Positions 8,208-15,552 of a stretch of 39,345 bases of DNA are shown piece after piece; the first letter of the stretch is position 1; every line of letters starts with the position of its first letter. The translations under genes were made by a program, and so were the position numbers. Origin of the DNA: a bacterium. Lineage in GTDB: Bacteria > Pseudomonadota > Gammaproteobacteria > Burkholderiales > Burkholderiaceae_C. Where the stretch lies: contig JAVBXK010000116.1 in NCBI GenBank assembly GCA_030824555.1, forward strand, positions 1 to 39,345, given 5' to 3'. The notes below the pieces were generated by a model that saw nothing but the letters and a program-made list of their open reading frames with translations, did not search any database and was not told where the DNA came from.

Positions 8208-9400
8208 GGCCGCTGGAAGGGATCACGATCCTCGATCTTTCTCGGGTGCTCGCTTGCCCATTCGCCTCCATGATCCTGGCCGAGATGGGTGCCACCGTCA
8301 TCAAGGTGGAGCAACCTGAAACAGGAGACGAAACCCGCAGCTACGAGCCGATGGCCCATGGCGATGAGGGAGACGCATCGGCGTATTACCTCGCGTTTAA
8401 CCGGAGCAAGCAGTCGGTCACGGTCAACCTGCGAACGCCACAAGGTCAAGGCATCGTGCGCCAGTTGGCCGCCCAGGCCGATGTGCTGCTCGAAAACTTT
8501 CCGGTGGGAACACTCAAGAAGTACAGTCTCGACCATGAAACGCTGACAAAGGCCTGCCCGGATCTGATCTACGTCTCTTGCACCGGGTTTGGCAGCACCG
8601 GCCCGTATGCACACCGCAAGGGCTACGACACCGTCTTTCAAGCCATGGGGGGCATCATGAGTTTGACGGGCGAGCGCGGTGGCGGTCCGGTCAAGCCAGG
8701 CTTGCCCGTGGCAGATCTCAGCTCCGGGCTCTGGGTGGCGATTGGCATCCTGTCCATGTTGCTCGGTCGCCAGAAGTCGGGCAAGGGCGGCTGGCTGGAT
8801 TTCTCCATGCTGGATGGTCAGGTGGGCCTGCTGTCCCTCGCCGCAGCTCGGTACTTTGCACTGGGCGAGGTGCCGCCCCGCATGGGCACTGAACATCCCG
8901 GCCGCATTCCTTCCGCAGCCTTCGTTTGCCGCGATGGCAAGTGGGTTCAGATCACGGGAGCCGACCAGCATTGGGCACCGCTGTGCAACCTGCTGGGCTT
9001 GGAGCGGTGGGCCACGGATCCTGAACTCGCCAAGAATGCCGCACGGGTTCAGCGCCGAGAAGAAGTGATGGCGGGCTTGTCGAAGGCGATCGCTCAGCTG
9101 GACCGTGACGAACTCTGCCGTCGGTGCGACGCGGTCGGTGTTCCCGCAGGTCCGATCCTGGATGTACAGGAAGTGCTGACAAGCGAACACGCCAAAGCAC
9201 GCGACCTGGTCGTTGACTACGACCACCCTCAGCTCGGCACTTTCAAGGGCCTACGGGTTCCGTTCAGGTTCAGCGGATTCGACGACCCCATCGCTTCACG
9301 TCCACCGCTGCTCGGTGAGCACACCGAACGGGTTCTTTCGTCGCTCCTGGGACTCACGCCAGAAGACATTGATGGCCTTCGCGCAGCACGAGCCATTTGA
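8204..9400 (+). CDS. CaiB/BaiF-type (class III) CoA-transferase
   Basis: A 398-residue family III CoA-transferase. It starts with MRPLEGITILDLSRVLACP, then MILAEMGATVIKVEQP (CoA-binding Rossmann part). PVADLSSG supplies the nucleophilic Asp that forms the acyl anhydride. The enzyme moves CoA from a donor thioester to a carboxylate, so it can activate the pathway acid without ATP or recycle CoA between intermediates. The ATG at 8204 overlaps the crotonase stop. The next gene starts 28 bp downstream. CaiB enzymes beside Bug receptors are a common Burkholderiales arrangement. The operon also has an AMP-forming ligase, so two separate CoA-activation steps are implied. Confidence 0.92.
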   Translation: MRPLEGITILDLSRVLACPFASMILAEMGATVIKVEQPETGDETRSYEPMAHGDEGDASAYYLAFNRSKQSVTVNLRTPQGQGIVRQLAAQADVLLENFPVGTLKKYSLDHETLTKACPDLIYVSCTGFGSTGPYAHRKGYDTVFQAMGGIMSLTGERGGGPVKPGLPVADLSSGLWVAIGILSMLLGRQKSGKGGWLDFSMLDGQVGLLSLAAARYFALGEVPPRMGTEHPGRIPSAAFVCRDGKWVQITGADQHWAPLCNLLGLERWATDPELAKNAARVQRREEVMAGLSKAIAQLDRDELCRRCDAVGVPAGPILDVQEVLTSEHAKARDLVVDYDHPQLGTFKGLRVPFRFSGFDDPIASRPPLLGEHTERVLSSLLGLTPEDIDGLRAARAI

Positions 9401-9428
9401 GCTACACAACTTCAAAGGAGACATGACC

Positions 9429-10397
9429 ATGAAATTTCTGACAGCTTTTTCCATTGCACTTTTGGGTTTTTGCTCGCAGGTGTCCGCCCAATCTCCGGCG
9501 TTTCCGAATCGCCCCATCATCCTGGTCAACCCCTACGCTGCAGGTGGACCGGCCGACCTGCTGGGTCGTGCACTGGGCAAAGCGCTGGCGGAGCAGCTGG
9601 GGCAACCCGTCGTGGTGGAGAACAGGCCTGGGGGCGGGGCTTCGATCGGTGCAGCGCACGTCGCCAAATCGGCTCCAGACGGACACACCTTGCTCCTGGG
9701 AACGGCAGCGGCCCACACCGTGACACCTTTGGCCACCAAAGTAGCCTACGACGGCATCCATGATTTCGAGTTTGTGGGCATGGTGGCCAACGTTCCCAAC
9801 CTCTTGACCGTTCACCCCTCTTCAACAGTGAGCTCGCTCAAAGAACTGATCGAACTTGCAAAAGCACAACCTGGCAAGCTCAGCTACGCATCGGCTGGTC
9901 TGGGCAGTTCGCCACACGTGGGCGCCGAACTCTTCAAGTACCGGACCAAGATCTTCATGATCCACATTCCCTACCGAGGGGCCGCACCGGCTGCCAATGA
10001 TCTGGTCGCAGGGTATGTGCCGGTGGGCATGTTGAACGTGTCGGGTGTGCTGCCGTTTGTGAAGGCGGGGCGACTGAAAGCCATTGCCATTGCAGGAGCG
10101 TCCAGGTCCGCGTTGTTGCCCGATGTGCCGACGTTTGCAGAAGCCGGGCTGCCCAACTTTGTGGCCGGCAGCTGGTACAGCCTGGCCGCACCAGCCAAGA
10201 CACCGCCCGCAGTGGTCGACATACTTGCCAAGGCCCTGGCCACGGTGCAGGCTCAACCTGAGTTCTTGGCTATCACGGCCGCTCAGAGTGCAGAAATTCT
10301 GAAACTCAATCGGGCAGAGACTCGAAAGTTCGTGCAAGACGACGCAAAAGCCGTGGCCGAGTTGATCAAAGCAACTGGTCTGAAACTGAACGACTGA
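9429..10397 (+). CDS. Bug/TctC-family tripartite tricarboxylate receptor, periplasmic
   Basis: A 322-residue extracytoplasmic solute receptor. A signal peptide (MKFLTAFSIALLGFCSQVSAQ) is followed by PNRPIILVNPYAAGGPADLLGRALG, the Bug-family ligand-loop region, and VVENRPGGGASIGAAHVAKSAPDGHTLLLG. Bug proteins bind small carboxylates in the periplasm. No TctAB membrane partners lie nearby, which is common because Burkholderiales carry many orphan receptors. The start at 9429 has AAAGGAG at 8-nt spacing; an ATG at 9423 is only 2 nt from that site and is less likely. Inference: it binds the pathway substrate or its acid form. Confidence 0.92.
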   Translation: MKFLTAFSIALLGFCSQVSAQSPAFPNRPIILVNPYAAGGPADLLGRALGKALAEQLGQPVVVENRPGGGASIGAAHVAKSAPDGHTLLLGTAAAHTVTPLATKVAYDGIHDFEFVGMVANVPNLLTVHPSSTVSSLKELIELAKAQPGKLSYASAGLGSSPHVGAELFKYRTKIFMIHIPYRGAAPAANDLVAGYVPVGMLNVSGVLPFVKAGRLKAIAIAGASRSALLPDVPTFAEAGLPNFVAGSWYSLAAPAKTPPAVVDILAKALATVQAQPEFLAITAAQSAEILKLNRAETRKFVQDDAKAVAELIKATGLKLND

Positions 10398-10408
10398 TCA
10401 AACACACC

Positions 10409-11176
10409 ATGTACGAAACCATCACGATTGAAACGGCTGAGCAAGTTGCCTGGTTGACCCTCAACCGACCAGAGAGTCGCAACGCGCTCAACCAGAAGAT
10501 GTGCAAAGAGATCACGCGGGCTTGTGAGGCAATCGCATCGGATCCGAACGTGCACGTTGTTGTCATCCAGGGTGCAGGCCCCGCGTTCTGCGCGGGCGCT
10601 GACCTGAAAGAACGCCAGAACATGTCCGTTGAAGAGATGCTGGCCCGGCGGGTGGAGGGGTTCACCGCCTACGCAGCGATTGAGGCGCTTCCCATGCCGG
10701 TGATGGCGGTGGTCAACGGGCCTGCTTACGGTTCTGGTGCCGAGATCGCTGCCAGTTGCGACTTTGTCATCGCATCCGAAAAAGCATCCTTCAAATACCC
10801 CGAAGTCGGCTGGGGAACCGTGGGCGCCACGCAGCGTCTTCCACGCATCGTCGGCGCCCGCATGGCCAAGGAACTGCTGTTCACGGGCAGAACGGTGGAT
10901 GCCGGGGAAGCCAAGTTGCTTGGTCTCGTCAACCAGGTTTTTGAGGCGGAGGACTTGGTGGAAAAGGCGCGAACGATGGCAGCAGGCATTGCAAAAAACA
11001 ACCCGATCACAACCCGCTTGACCAAGCGCAGCATCGACAGCGGCTTGGAGAGCACCCGCCAGGGGGCCATGGCCATCGAGCTGCTGGCCATCCAGGAGAA
11101 CCTGCGACACAGCGACTGGAAGAAAGCCATTGCCGGGTTCGGTCAGAAAACCGAGGAGGCTGGTCGTGGCGCTTGA
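10409..11176 (+). CDS. Enoyl-CoA hydratase/isomerase (crotonase family), copy 2
   Basis: A 255-residue crotonase with LTLNRPESRNALNQKM, the oxyanion segment AGPAFCAGADLKERQNM and GPAYGSGAEIAASCDFVIAS. Glu residues are kept at both catalytic positions (KYPEVGWG and KELLFTG), and the C-terminal helix region is HSDWKKAIAGF. The pattern ADLKER...GWGTVGATQRLPR resembles methylglutaconyl-CoA hydratases and related enzymes of branched-chain degradation, which would pair with the HMG-CoA-lyase-like gene downstream. The substrate is inference. It starts 11 bp after the receptor gene, and its 3' end overlaps the ligase start by 11 bp. Confidence 0.9.
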   Translation: MYETITIETAEQVAWLTLNRPESRNALNQKMCKEITRACEAIASDPNVHVVVIQGAGPAFCAGADLKERQNMSVEEMLARRVEGFTAYAAIEALPMPVMAVVNGPAYGSGAEIAASCDFVIASEKASFKYPEVGWGTVGATQRLPRIVGARMAKELLFTGRTVDAGEAKLLGLVNQVFEAEDLVEKARTMAAGIAKNNPITTRLTKRSIDSGLESTRQGAMAIELLAIQENLRHSDWKKAIAGFGQKTEEAGRGA

Positions 11177-12824
11177 TCTGACCTCCCTTCCCCACGACAC
11201 GCTGGCGGCCCAGCTCGCTGAAACGGCGCGCGACTTTCCGGATCAGGAAGCGTTCGTGGCACCCGGTGAGCGCCTGAGCTGGCGAGAGCTGGAATCGGCG
11301 GCATTGCGCACGGCAAAGGCTTTGATGGCCGCGGGCGTACAGCGTGGCGACCATGTCGGTATCCTGATGGGCAACAGTGGCCAATGGCTGGAGTTCTTCT
11401 TTGCCTGTGCCTGCATCGGTGCGACAACGGTTCCGGTCAACACCCGTTTCAAAACAGAAGAACTGGGCTACTGCCTGAAGCAGTCGGATGTTTCCTGCCT
11501 GGTGTTTGCCAGCGGCTTCCTGGGCATCGACTACCGCCGAATGCTGGAAGAGGCAGAACCCGGCTTCAAGCTGGCTGGTGGACTTCCGGGATCGCAGCTA
11601 CCCAAGTTGCGTCTGGCCATCATGACAGGCTCGGGCGATCTGCCTGATGGCGCCATGTCTTGTGAAACACTGCTCGCCCGAAGTGATGCCACAGAAAACG
11701 AAGCACTGATGGCACGGGCGCAGACCGTGACACCGGAAGACGTGCTCCTGATCCAATACACATCAGGTACAACGTCCTTCCCCAAGGGGGTGATGCTCTC
11801 GCACGCCAACATGCTGCTGGACGCCAGAGCCGCTGCGGTGCGCATGGGCGTGCTCCCGACGGACCGCTACTTCAGCATCCGCCCCTTCTTTCACGTGGCG
11901 GGCAGCACGCTGTCCATACTTGTCGCCCTGAACACGGGCTGCTGCCTGCTGACTTTGCCCAAGTTCGACGTGAGCGAGAACCTGAGGATGTTGCAGGACG
12001 AACGGTGCACTTTGATCTCGGGCAACGACACCATCTTCCTCATGCTCATGGCACACGAAGATTTCGCCCGCACCCAGTTGCACCTGCGGGGTGGGTGGGC
12101 TGCAGCAGGTCCCGAAGTGATGCAGAAGATTCATGACGTGATGGGCGCGACCGAAGTCTGCAACGCCTATGGCCAATCTGAGGCTTCGCCGAACGTGCTG
12201 ATGTCCCACAGACGGGATCCGATCGAGCTGCGTATCTCCGGATTTGCGTATCCGCACCCCGGCATTGACGTCCGTCTGGCCGACCCGAACACTGACGAAC
12301 CTGTCGAGTCCGGGCAACACGGCGAGATCCAGGTCAAGGGTTGGAACGTCATGCGGGGCTACTACCAGTTGCCCGAGGCGACAGCGAAAGCCTTTACAGC
12401 CGACGGCTGGCTCAAAACAGGCGACGTGGGTGAGCGCGACGATCAGGGGCGCTTCCGCATGGTTGGGCGGCTCAAGGATCTGTACAGGGTGGGTGGTGAA
12501 AACGTGGCGCCGGCAGAAGTGGAAGAAGTCCTGCACGCCCATCCTGCTGTCCAGCAAGCGCAAGTCATTGGCGTTCCGGATGCCCGCCTGGGCGAGGTCA
12601 CGGGCGCATTCGTGCTGCTCAAGCAAGGGCAGGCGGCCACCTCCGAGGAGCTTGTCGATTGGTGCCGCCAGCGCTGTGCCAATTTCAAGGTGCCTCGCTA
12701 TCTCGCGGTGATCGACACCTTCGAGCACATCGGGATGACCGGCAGTTCGAAGATCCAGAAAAACAAACTGCGCGAGCACGCCATCGCGCTTTGGAAACTG
12801 GACCAGCCATCGTCAAAAGCCTGA
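11166..12824 (+). CDS. AMP-forming acyl-CoA synthetase (ANL superfamily)
   Basis: A 552-residue adenylate-forming ligase. Core motifs are YTSGTTSFPKGVMLSHANM (phosphate loop), YGQSEASPNV (A5), GWLKTGDVGERDDQGRF and GRLKDLYRVGGENVAPAEVEE (A7-A8 hinge). The C-terminal catalytic Lys region is GSSKIQKNKLREHA. It joins a carboxylic acid to CoA through an acyl-AMP. The start is GTG 11166, because GAGGAGG lies 6 nt upstream, even though the frame is open to a TTG at 11130; this gives an 11-bp overlap with the preceding gene. In this operon it would activate the acid made by the GMC/ALDH pair. Chain length cannot be read from the motifs. Confidence 0.92.
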   Translation: MALDLTSLPHDTLAAQLAETARDFPDQEAFVAPGERLSWRELESAALRTAKALMAAGVQRGDHVGILMGNSGQWLEFFFACACIGATTVPVNTRFKTEELGYCLKQSDVSCLVFASGFLGIDYRRMLEEAEPGFKLAGGLPGSQLPKLRLAIMTGSGDLPDGAMSCETLLARSDATENEALMARAQTVTPEDVLLIQYTSGTTSFPKGVMLSHANMLLDARAAAVRMGVLPTDRYFSIRPFFHVAGSTLSILVALNTGCCLLTLPKFDVSENLRMLQDERCTLISGNDTIFLMLMAHEDFARTQLHLRGGWAAAGPEVMQKIHDVMGATEVCNAYGQSEASPNVLMSHRRDPIELRISGFAYPHPGIDVRLADPNTDEPVESGQHGEIQVKGWNVMRGYYQLPEATAKAFTADGWLKTGDVGERDDQGRFRMVGRLKDLYRVGGENVAPAEVEEVLHAHPAVQQAQVIGVPDARLGEVTGAFVLLKQGQAATSEELVDWCRQRCANFKVPRYLAVIDTFEHIGMTGSSKIQKNKLREHAIALWKLDQPSSKA

Positions 12825-12834
12825 GGAAGCACCC

Positions 12835-13794
12835 ATGAAATCATCCCCCTCCCCAGAACCCGAAGTGGTTCTATGCGAGTGCTTTGCGCGCGATGGACTG
12901 CAGCATGAGACGGTCCACCTGTCCACGGAGGCCAAGGTCTCCTTGATTGATCGTTTCGCCCAGTTGGGCTTTCGTCGCGTGGAGGCCACCTCCTACTCCA
13001 ACCCGAAGGTGATTCCCCAGTTCGGTGACGCCAGCGATCTCTTGCGAACTTTGCCCAGGCACCCCAACGTCTACTACAAGGCCACTTGTGCCAACGTACG
13101 TGCCGTTGAGCGCGCCCTGGCAGACACAACCCAGGGTCATGGAGCCAACGAGATCAGCTTGCTCGTTTCAGCGACCGACACGCATTCGCAGAAGAACTTG
13201 GCACGTTCCCGAGAAGATCAGTGGCGCAACATCGCCGACATGGTGGCGGCAGGCAAAGGACACTTTCGGCTGGTGGGCACCATATCAATGGCCTTCGGTT
13301 GCCCCTTCGAAGGCCGTGTGTCCGAGTCCTCGGTCCTGCGCGATGTCGAGCGGTTTCTGGAACTGGGGGTCGATCACGTCACGCTGGGAGACACCACCGG
13401 CGTGGCGACACCGGTCAGTATCAAGAAACTGTTTGGAGAAATGCTTTCGTCCCGGTCTGGTGTCACGGCCATTGCTCACCTGCACGACACGCGGGGCACA
13501 GCGCTGGCGAACTGTGTGGCAGCACTGGACACAGGCGTCCGCTACTTCGACTGCGCCTTCGGGGGCGTTGGCGGCCACCCGGTCAAGGTCAAGTACGGCG
13601 GAGGCTATACGGGCAACGTGTGCACGGAAGACCTGGTCGACCTGTTCGAGTCGATGGGTGTGCGTACCGGAATCGACCGGGCTGCTCTGCTTGATGCTGT
13701 CCAGGCGTGTGAAGACGCACTGGGGCGCGAATTGCAGGGGCGCGTTGCGCGGAGTGGACTGAATCCCTTGTTCACTGCCACAGAGGCTGCATGA
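12835..13794 (+). CDS. HMG-CoA lyase-like DRE-TIM metallolyase with altered active-site loop
   Basis: A 319-residue TIM-barrel lyase. The metal and catalytic set is present: RDGLQ (R19, D20), HLHDTRG (H215, H217) and GN (N261). The family makes retro-aldol cuts of 3-hydroxy-3-methyl acyl-CoAs, giving acetyl-CoA plus a ketone or keto acid. The loop that reads GLGGCP in classical HMG-CoA lyase, with its catalytic Cys, is GVGGHP here, with His at 248. Either the substrate or the mechanism differs. The N-terminal extension of about 10 residues is short and Pro/Ser-rich. It starts 10 bp after the ligase and its stop overlaps the thioesterase ATG. Confidence 0.88.
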   Translation: MKSSPSPEPEVVLCECFARDGLQHETVHLSTEAKVSLIDRFAQLGFRRVEATSYSNPKVIPQFGDASDLLRTLPRHPNVYYKATCANVRAVERALADTTQGHGANEISLLVSATDTHSQKNLARSREDQWRNIADMVAAGKGHFRLVGTISMAFGCPFEGRVSESSVLRDVERFLELGVDHVTLGDTTGVATPVSIKKLFGEMLSSRSGVTAIAHLHDTRGTALANCVAALDTGVRYFDCAFGGVGGHPVKVKYGGGYTGNVCTEDLVDLFESMGVRTGIDRAALLDAVQACEDALGRELQGRVARSGLNPLFTATEAA

Positions 13795-14216
13795 CCGACA
13801 CCTCTCCTTCAGAACGGTTTCCGCTGGAGACGGCGCCCTTCACGGACTGGATGCAAATTCACGAAGTGACGAGGAACGGGCTGGAAGTCTGCCTACAGGT
13901 CAGGCAACGCAAAGAACTGAGCAACCGGCATGGCGTCGTGCATGGGGGCGCTTTGGCGACCTTGCTGGACAGCGCCATGGCGCGCGCTGCCAGGGCCATA
14001 CCTGGCACCGGCGAAATTGCTGGGACAGTTGACATTCAAATTCAGTTTCTGCAGCCAGCTTCAGGATTGCTGACAGCAACGGGACGTGTTGAACACGCTT
14101 CGAAGTCCCTGGCGTTTTGCCGTGGAGAAGTTCGCAATGAGGCTGGCGAGGCGGTCGCTTTGGCCAGTGCAACTATGAAGCTGCGTCGGGGTTCCTCCCC
14201 ATCACCAAACGGATAA
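13791..14216 (+). CDS. PaaI-type hotdog-fold acyl-CoA thioesterase
   Basis: A 141-residue single hotdog domain with the family signature HGVVHGGALATLLDSAM (H47-M63; the conserved Asp is D60), followed by DIQIQFLQPASG. It hydrolyses acyl-CoA thioesters and probably relieves CoA sequestration or removes dead-end thioesters, as PaaI does in phenylacetate degradation. The start overlaps the HMG-CoA-lyase-like stop (ATGA), placing it in the same operon. The substrate is not predictable. Confidence 0.88.
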   Translation: MTDTSPSERFPLETAPFTDWMQIHEVTRNGLEVCLQVRQRKELSNRHGVVHGGALATLLDSAMARAARAIPGTGEIAGTVDIQIQFLQPASGLLTATGRVEHASKSLAFCRGEVRNEAGEAVALASATMKLRRGSSPSPNG

Positions 14217-14264
14217 CGATCTGACAAGAGCTCTATTGGTCGAGGGGCTCACTGGCATAATTTT

Positions 14265-14915
14265 ATGGTGGACAAAATCAACTCTTCCCGCCGTGAGAAG
14301 CCTGGCAAGCTCGTGCAGAAGCCGAAGATCATCACGGATCTACTTTCATCACGACTACACACTTTGGCGGCGCTCTCTGCGGCGAGCGCATCTTTGCGGG
14401 TGGAACGCAAATTTTCTCTGACGCTGCTTGAATGGCGTTCGCTCGGGCAGTTGGCGGCGTTCGCTCCGCTGTCGCTGAAAGATCTGGCCCACCGCGCTGG
14501 CATGGACAAAAGCTATGCGAGCCGCACAGTGTCAGGACTTATTGAACGGGGATTCATCGCCAGCGAGCGCAATGATGCGGACGCCCGGGGCGTCATGTTG
14601 ACCTTGACCGAAAAAGGCCAGACGCTGTACCAACAAGTGATTGTGGATGCTGAGTCGCGCAATGAACGGCTGCTGCGACCGCTCAATATGGAGGAGCGCG
14701 AGCGCCTTATGGAGAACCTCGCCGCTCTAACAGAAAGTGCTCGTCAGGTCCTCAACGAAGAGCGCCTCATTCAGGCGGGCAAGCTCAGCGATGCGGATGT
14801 TGAACCGGCCACTGGCGCTTCATCCCTTACCCAAATGCATGCGGCTCAGATCGACATCGAGGAACTGCGAAGTCTGGTCGATCGCCTGTCCAGAGTGGTG
14901 CGCCCGCCTGGATAG
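14265..14915 (+). CDS. MarR-family transcriptional regulator
   Basis: A 216-residue winged-helix regulator. Its DNA-binding part is LSLKDLAHRAGMDKSYASRTVSGLIERGFIASERNDADARG, including the wing (residues about 70-110). Flanking helices form the dimer interface. The C-terminal tail of about 50 residues is longer than in a minimal MarR. It is the last gene of the rightward operon, 48 bp after the thioesterase, and has no good Shine-Dalgarno; CATAAT just before the ATG could be a private -10 box. Inference: it represses the divergent promoters at 6385-6424, and a CoA thioester or acid of the pathway releases it. Confidence 0.9.
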   Translation: MVDKINSSRREKPGKLVQKPKIITDLLSSRLHTLAALSAASASLRVERKFSLTLLEWRSLGQLAAFAPLSLKDLAHRAGMDKSYASRTVSGLIERGFIASERNDADARGVMLTLTEKGQTLYQQVIVDAESRNERLLRPLNMEERERLMENLAALTESARQVLNEERLIQAGKLSDADVEPATGASSLTQMHAAQIDIEELRSLVDRLSRVVRPPG

Positions 14916-15324
14916 GCATTTTCGGTGTGACTAGATCTATGGCGTGTTTGAAACCTTGAGGCATCAGCGAGTCTTTTTCCCGGGTGGCGCGGAAGGCTCC
15001 CAACATTCTTCGGTATCGCACGCAACCCGTCCTTTGGGAGCGAGATGTGCACGCGCGCAATATGGCACTGGTATGCGGTGGATGGGTCATCGCAACCGCT
15101 CAGTTCGCAACTCTGACCGGCAGAGAGGCTCGGGATCGCCAGTCCAGGTGATGGTGACGCGGTCGATGGCGCAGTGCCGGTCGGGTCGCGTAAACCCTAT
15201 GACTGCAGTACCTCGGACAGCCGTCTTTCGGGCGCTCGCCGGTCGTTGAACCCAACAGCCGCTTCGCGGTGGGCAGCGTGAGTTCGCTTGGCAGCCCCCA
15301 CCGTCAGCACCCGCTGCAAACCGG
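14916..15324. other. Intergenic stretch without recognised features
   Basis: This lies between the convergent marR and xseB-like genes. Short frames exist on both strands, but none has a ribosome site or protein-like composition that I trust. I see no strong hairpin followed by a T-run, so no terminator is called. It marks the boundary between the catabolic cluster and the plasmid- or island-type genes. Confidence 0.5.
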
Positions 15325-15552
15325 TCAACCGCCATCCATCTCACCCAGCACAGTCGCCCCATCCTGCGCACCCCCCAACGCTTTCTCAAGCGCCTTCTCC
15401 ACAGCATCGATCCGCGCCTGACACACCTTGTACGCCGAGACTGATTCAGTCACGATCGTCAGCAAGTCATCGATATTGGGTTCCGTCTGATCACGCAGCG
15501 TCTGGGCATGCTGTTGCAGCACGCCGTACGCATCCTTGAATGTGTGTTTCAT
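15325..15552 (-). CDS. xseB: Exonuclease VII small subunit-like protein (XseB)
   Basis: A 75-residue helical protein. The stretch LTIVTESVSAYKVCQARIDAVEKALEKAL follows the XseB pattern of two amphipathic helices (lxxLEesvelYerGxxlxkxcqxrLdeAe). The length is typical for the small subunit, which binds the long coiled-coil region of XseA. Its ATG overlaps the XseA stop (ATGA at 15549-15552), so the two are coupled. Similarity to chromosomal XseB is weak, so this call rests on the neighbour as much as on sequence. Confidence 0.75.
   Translation of the reverse strand: MKHTFKDAYGVLQQHAQTLRDQTEPNIDDLLTIVTESVSAYKVCQARIDAVEKALEKALGGAQDGATVLGEMDGG

Noticed and set aside
11763..12779. 338-codon minus-strand frame across the acyl-CoA ligase
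   Set aside because: It is the shadow of the ligase, with no ribosome site and no domain.
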